From Paludibacteraceae bacterium (lineage in GTDB: Bacteria; Bacteroidota; Bacteroidia; Bacteroidales; Paludibacteraceae): a DNA stretch of 8,214 bases. The stretch covers positions 1-8,214 of the forward strand of contig CAJGDW010000069.1 of the NCBI GenBank assembly GCA_904502115.1, read 5' to 3'. Each line of letters starts with the position of its first letter. Positions within the stretch are counted from its first letter, which is position 1. Below, piece by piece: positions 4,927 to 8,214 of the stretch. The position numbers were made by a program, and so were the translations under genes. The notes under the pieces are model-generated. The model was not told the origin of the DNA and did no database searches. It was given only the letters and a program-made list of their open reading frames with translations.

Positions 4927-5922
4927 TTAATGACGTGCTTGATCGGAGGTAATTACCACCATTTTAACTATATCTTCTACACTGCAACCGCGCGACAAAT
5001 CGTTTACAGGAGCAGCCATACCTTGCAAGATAGGACCTAATGCCACTGCACCCGACATGCGTTGGGTTAATTTATAGCCAATGTTACCTGCATCCAAGTT
5101 GGGGAACACCAATACGTTGGCAGTACCACGCAAAGGGCTGGTAGGCGCTTTTTGAGCGGCAACCTTAGGAACAATAGCAGCATCCAACTGCAATTCACCA
5201 TCAATTACCAATTCAGGATCCAATTCGTGTGCCAAACGAGTAGCCTCAATCATCTTATCGGCCGATTCATTTTTAGCACTGCCATGGGTAGAGAAACTTA
5301 ACATCGCTACACGAGGCATCATTCCTGCCAAACCTTTGGCGGTAGCAGCACTTACAATAGCAATTTCTGCCAATTGTTTAGCATCTGGATTAGGAGTAAC
5401 CGCACAGTCGGCAAACAACAACATACCGTCGTCGCCATAGTGAGTAGGAGTTATCATCAAGAAAGCACCCGAAACAACGCTGATGCCTTTTTTCATCTTG
5501 ATAATTTGCAAAGCAGGACGCAATACATTGCTGGTAGCATTTTGTGCTCCGGCAACTTCGCCATCGGCATCGCCGTTTTTAACCATCAGGGCAGCCAAAT
5601 ACAAAGGATCATCTACCTTTTTATTGGCTTCTTCTATGGTCATCCCTTTATTTTTGCGCAATTCGTACAACAATTCTACGTACACTTCACGTTTTGGGTC
5701 GGTTGCAGGGTCAAATATAGTGGCCTTTTCAATGTTTTCCAATCCCCACTCGTTGGCCTGCGCCAACAAAGCTTCGCGCGATCCAATCAATACCACTTCT
5801 GCTAATCCGTCGCGTAATACAATATCGGCGGCACGCATCGTTCTTTCTTCGAACGATTCGGGCAATACAATGCGTTTTTTGTTCGCTTTTGCCCTGGCAA
5901 ATAACTTTTCTAAGATATCCAT
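4927..5922 (-). CDS. pta: Phosphate acetyltransferase
   Basis: The 331-residue protein is the short, single-domain phosphotransacetylase, making acetyl phosphate and CoA from acetyl-CoA and phosphate. Visible blocks are RIVLPESFEERTMRAA (17-32), DGEVAGAQNATSNVLRP (120-136), LSFSTHGSAKN (208-218), FPNLDAGNIGYKLTQR (273-288) and GPILQGMAAPVNDLSRGCS (296-314); the last contains the conserved catalytic-site S-R pair (S310, R311). The N-terminal CobB/DRTGG domains of the long enterobacterial Pta are absent. I chose the ATG at 5922 because the protein then begins MDILEKLFARAK, as in relatives; the frame is open further to a TTG at 5991, but that stretch encodes the leader hairpin and has no family similarity. 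It is the first gene of pta-ackA-PAP2. Confidence 0.97.
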   Translation of the reverse strand: MDILEKLFARAKANKKRIVLPESFEERTMRAADIVLRDGLAEVVLIGSREALLAQANEWGLENIEKATIFDPATDPKREVYVELLYELRKNKGMTIEEANKKVDDPLYLAALMVKNGDADGEVAGAQNATSNVLRPALQIIKMKKGISVVSGAFLMITPTHYGDDGMLLFADCAVTPNPDAKQLAEIAIVSAATAKGLAGMMPRVAMLSFSTHGSAKNESADKMIEATRLAHELDPELVIDGELQLDAAIVPKVAAQKAPTSPLRGTANVLVFPNLDAGNIGYKLTQRMSGAVALGPILQGMAAPVNDLSRGCSVEDIVKMVVITSDQARH

Positions 5923-5952
5923 ATATCGTATATTTAATGTTGCTTGTCTCTG

Positions 5953-5989
5953 GTCGATTGTCACTTGTAGCTTACAAGTAACGAGCGAC
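5953..5989 (-). promoter_or_regulatory. Long hairpin in the pta leader
   Basis: An inverted repeat with 17-base arms (5953-5969 and 5973-5989) and a 3-base loop lies 30 bases upstream of the pta start. The inner 7 bp (ACTTGTA/TACAAGT) are perfect. The outer part has two mismatches and one position that pairs as G-U only in the minus-strand transcript. There is no T-run after it, so it is not a standard terminator. It may be a leader structure affecting pta expression or a remnant of a dispersed repeat; its role is inferred. Confidence 0.55.
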
Positions 5990-6012
5990 AACTCACTTTG
6001 CGAGTCTGACTA

Positions 6013-6020
6013 CAAAATTA
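6013..6020 (-). promoter_or_regulatory. Possible -7 element of the pta-ackA operon
   Basis: TAATTTTG on the minus strand matches TAnnTTTG exactly and lies about 90 bases upstream of the pta ATG, between xerD and pta. No TTTG or TTG is found 19-21 bases further upstream, so only half of the promoter consensus is present. It would give a leader containing the hairpin at 5953-5989. Confidence 0.4.
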
Positions 6021-6047
6021 ACGATTATAAATGAGAATAAGGACAGA

Positions 6048-6944
6048 TTATTCTATTTTATTTCGCGGATGATACATTAAAATGGTTTCCCGCAAATACT
6101 GAGCACCAATATGCGTATAGATTTCGGTAGTTTGTATGCTGCTATGCCCCAACATTTCTTGAATAACCCGCAAATTGGCACCACCCTCTAGCAAATGGGT
6201 AGCGAAGGAATGCCGCAAAGTATGCGGACTAATTAAGGTTTTAATGCCTGCTTGCAAGGCACATTGTTTAATGATGGTAAAAAACATTTGGCGCGTTAGC
6301 ATGCCGCCACGTCGGTTCAAAAACAACACATCGGCACTTTCTTTTTTAATAACAGGAAGGGCATTTCTATCAATCAAATACAAACGAATATCGTTAAGGG
6401 CAGTTTCTGATATAGGAATAAGGCGTTGCTTGCTACCCTTCCCTTCTACTTTTATAAAACCCTCGTCGGCATAAATGTCCGATATTTTGAGCCCAACCAG
6501 TTCCGACACCCGCAAACCGCAACTATACGCCACTTCTATCATGGCCCTGTTGCGTGCGCCTTCTGCCTTGCTCATATCGATGGTTTGTTTCAAGGCATCA
6601 ATTTCATCGACCGATAAAACCGATGGCAATTGCCTGCCCAGTTTGGGCATTTCCAATAAGGTAGTAGGATTTACATCAATAATTGACTCGCGCAGCAAAT
6701 AACCATAAAACGACTTGATGCCCGACATCATACGTGCTTGCGATCGGGCCTGAATGCCCAATTCTGCCATGGTTAAAAAGAAAGCTTGCAACTGCTCGTA
6801 CGTAGCCTGCTGATACGACACGCCTTGCTCTTGCAAGTAATCCAACAACTTGGACACATCGGCTAAATAGGCCTCAATGGTATTGGCCGACAAAGACCTT
6901 TCTAGCAACAAATAAGCATGGTATCGTTTTAATTCAGCATCCAT
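6048..6944 (-). CDS. xerD: Tyrosine recombinase XerD
   Basis: The 298-residue protein has the two Xer domains. An N-terminal core-binding SAM-like domain (about 1-90) contains the typical LERSLSANTIEAYLADV stretch (14-30). The C-terminal catalytic domain carries all six active-site residues: R145 (CGLRVSEL), K172 (GKGSKQR), H241 and R244 (HTLRHSFATH), H267 (LGHSS) and Y276 (EIYTHI). The length is normal for XerC/XerD, and the N-terminal block resembles XerD more than phage integrases. Xer recombinases act on the dif site to resolve chromosome dimers at division. The start codon abuts the stop of the acyltransferase gene with no gap, so they are cotranscribed. No attachment sites, excisionase or phage genes are nearby, which supports a housekeeping role. 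XerC cannot be fully excluded without its paralogue. Confidence 0.93.
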   Translation of the reverse strand: MDAELKRYHAYLLLERSLSANTIEAYLADVSKLLDYLQEQGVSYQQATYEQLQAFFLTMAELGIQARSQARMMSGIKSFYGYLLRESIIDVNPTTLLEMPKLGRQLPSVLSVDEIDALKQTIDMSKAEGARNRAMIEVAYSCGLRVSELVGLKISDIYADEGFIKVEGKGSKQRLIPISETALNDIRLYLIDRNALPVIKKESADVLFLNRRGGMLTRQMFFTIIKQCALQAGIKTLISPHTLRHSFATHLLEGGANLRVIQEMLGHSSIQTTEIYTHIGAQYLRETILMYHPRNKIE

Positions 6945-8090
6945 TTACTGCAAAGCCTTTTGCTGATTGGACACCGGATTGGCATACATCTGATACATTT
7001 TGTTGCGCAAGAATGCATCGTCGCGATTGGGAAGATCAATTTTTTGTAGTTGTTTTTCGATATATGCCAAGAAGGTTTGCTTGTCTTCTTCGGAATATTT
7101 ATCGGCAAATTCTTGATTACCCGATAATAAATCGGCAGCCACATAGTTATTGGGATACAATAAGTAGTTGGCATGAATCAATTTATCGATAGCAGCGGCT
7201 GCCACATCGGCTTGCATCGCACGTGGCACATCGTTCCACTCATCGGGCACTTGCAATACTTCGGACACCACAAACGAAATGCGGCCTTTATACCCCATGA
7301 TACCGGTTTGCATGTTCAACAAATCGTCGGCAGGTTGCTTTTTGTAGTTTGCATCGTCGCGTTTTTGCTGGTATTCTTTGGCTTTTAAGTAATCGCAAGG
7401 ATCGTATTCGTAGTTGATAGCAACAGGGGTAATGTTTAAAGCACGTAATTTTTCTACAAACGTACCTTCGCCGCTCATGTTCAACATTTTAATGATAGCT
7501 GGAGCGGTAACATCGTTGGAATCTTTGGCCCTGCCCTCGCGTTGCGCAATCCAGATGGATTCTTTCACTTGGGTAAGCACATAACGCATGTAGGCCGACA
7601 TTTGTTTGGAAATCAGCAATTGCTCGCGCACGCCGCCATCGCGACGCACCACAAAACTTTTATTTAAGCGAACCGCCCATTCTATCCAAGGCTTGATAAG
7701 CAAGTTATTGCCAATGCCAATTTGTGTAGTCTGAAAACCATTGGCAAACAACATGGCATTCAAAAAAGCCGAATCCAACACAATGTCACGGTGATTGGTC
7801 ATAAACAAATAAGCAGCCGACTTATCTAGTTTTTCTGCGCCAAACAACTGAACACCAGCAGTAGTTTTGGCCATTAACGCTTTTAACAGGCCAATAATAA
7901 AGGTAGATTGGAAATCATAAACGGTTTGCATAGTAGGTGCCGCTTGCTGCATCTTTTGCATCAGTTCGGGGCCTAACAACATTCCCAAAACTTGCTGAAC
8001 CGTTGGTTCTGCTAACAGTTTAGGCAAATACACGGCCACTTCCGAATCGTCAAAACACCTAATATCGTTAAATTCTGCTGGATACTTCAT
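6945..8090 (-). CDS. LPLAT-family (glycerophospholipid) acyltransferase
   Basis: The 381-residue protein contains the four blocks of the PlsB/PlsC-type acyltransferase superfamily: FMTNHRDIVLD (96-106) as block I, KSFVVRRDGG (144-153) as block II, IWIAQREGRAKD (179-190) as block III, and NITPVAINYEYDP (219-231) as block IV. Such enzymes acylate glycerol-3-phosphate or lysophosphatidate, or acylate other lipids, at the inner membrane. The exact acceptor cannot be told here. Block I reads H100-x5-D106, one residue longer than the canonical H-x4-D; D102 is also nearby. The protein lacks clear transmembrane helices, and its roughly 100-residue N-terminal and 150-residue C-terminal extensions are longer than those of a minimal PlsC. 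The gene leads the transcription unit that includes xerD. Confidence 0.85.
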   Translation of the reverse strand: MKYPAEFNDIRCFDDSEVAVYLPKLLAEPTVQQVLGMLLGPELMQKMQQAAPTMQTVYDFQSTFIIGLLKALMAKTTAGVQLFGAEKLDKSAAYLFMTNHRDIVLDSAFLNAMLFANGFQTTQIGIGNNLLIKPWIEWAVRLNKSFVVRRDGGVREQLLISKQMSAYMRYVLTQVKESIWIAQREGRAKDSNDVTAPAIIKMLNMSGEGTFVEKLRALNITPVAINYEYDPCDYLKAKEYQQKRDDANYKKQPADDLLNMQTGIMGYKGRISFVVSEVLQVPDEWNDVPRAMQADVAAAAIDKLIHANYLLYPNNYVAADLLSGNQEFADKYSEEDKQTFLAYIEKQLQKIDLPNRDDAFLRNKMYQMYANPVSNQQKALQ

Positions 8091-8118
8091 ATTTTATGCA
8101 TCTTGGTTTGTATGTTAA

Positions 8119-8126
8119 CAAAGATA
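8119..8126 (-). promoter_or_regulatory. Possible -7 element of the acyltransferase-xerD operon
   Basis: TATCTTTG on the minus strand matches TAnnTTTG and ends 28 bases upstream of the acyltransferase ATG. No TTTG lies at the expected distance upstream, so support is partial, but the position in an A/T-rich intergenic stretch is right. Confidence 0.45.
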
Positions 8127-8174
8127 CGTAAAATAAATGAGAAATAGGATATTTGTTTTTGAATAATCGTTTAG

Positions 8175-8207
8175 TCGACTTGCGACCTTTGACCTTCGAC
8201 TAGCGAC
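8175..8207. repeat. Near-identical 12-mers (TCGACTTGCGAC / TCGACTAGCGAC)
   Basis: Two 12-base sequences at 8175-8186 and 8196-8207 differ by one base and are 21 bases apart, with a CTTTGACCT stretch between. They look like a degenerate intergenic repeat that may continue past the window edge. The CGAC-rich composition recalls the pta leader hairpin. Function unknown. Confidence 0.5.
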
Positions 8208-8214
8208 TGCTAGA

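Noticed and set aside
5923..5991. Upstream TTG start extending pta by 23 residues
   Set aside because: The added residues come from the leader hairpin and have no family similarity. The ATG at 5922 gives the normal Pta N-terminus.
6035..6053. GAATAA/TTATTC hairpin as xerD terminator
   Set aside because: Only six weak A/T-rich pairs with a 7-base loop and no T-run after it on the minus strand.
6048..6944. XerD as the integrase of a mobile element
   Set aside because: It has housekeeping Xer length and N-terminal domain, sits in an operon with a lipid gene, and has no phage, conjugation or excisionase genes or att repeats around it.

Overview
The window looks like a chromosomal segment of an anaerobic member of the Bacteroidetes, probably order Bacteroidales. 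The protein sequences fit this. So do the promoter-like elements, which match the Bacteroidetes -7 consensus TAnnTTTG (with TTTG or TTG about 20 bases upstream) rather than sigma70 boxes, the weak Shine-Dalgarno sites, the absence of encoded CCA on both tRNAs, and an acetate-fermentation operon. No species can be named from the sequence. Apart from a gene tail at the left edge, every gene lies on the minus strand, so transcription runs right to left.

From right to left, transcription units are: (1) an LPLAT-type acyltransferase followed with no gap by xerD, a tyrosine recombinase with all six catalytic residues; (2) pta (phosphate acetyltransferase), ackA (acetate kinase) and a PAP2-like membrane protein, separated by 2 and 3 bases and preceded by a leader of about 90 bases with a long hairpin; (3) tRNA-Glu(TTC) and rpsT (ribosomal protein S20), sharing a clear promoter and ending in a strong terminator; (4) radC and a DUF7033/polysaccharide-deacetylase-like gene overlapping by ATGA, followed after 20 bases by tRNA-Arg(CCT), whose own predicted promoter overlaps the stop codon of that gene.

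The left 445 bases are the least ordinary part. A partial plus-strand gene ends at 125. It is followed by a 7-bp tandem repeat (TTAGGAG) and then a 116-bp tandem array (two full units plus a truncated third) that runs into the 3' end of tRNA-Arg. Each full unit carries one terminator-like hairpin flanked by A and T runs, then three back-to-back perfect 6-bp-stem hairpins with 3-4 base loops. Positions 197-311 and 313-427 are identical. The terminator-like hairpin shows a base-pair covariation across the three copies (C-G, T-G, T-A), and the start of each unit resembles an inverted, internally deleted copy of the adjacent tRNA-Arg. This array is the best candidate in the window for something undescribed.

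The remaining genes are housekeeping: acetyl-CoA to acetate conversion with ATP formation, phospholipid synthesis and remodelling, chromosome dimer resolution, and translation.
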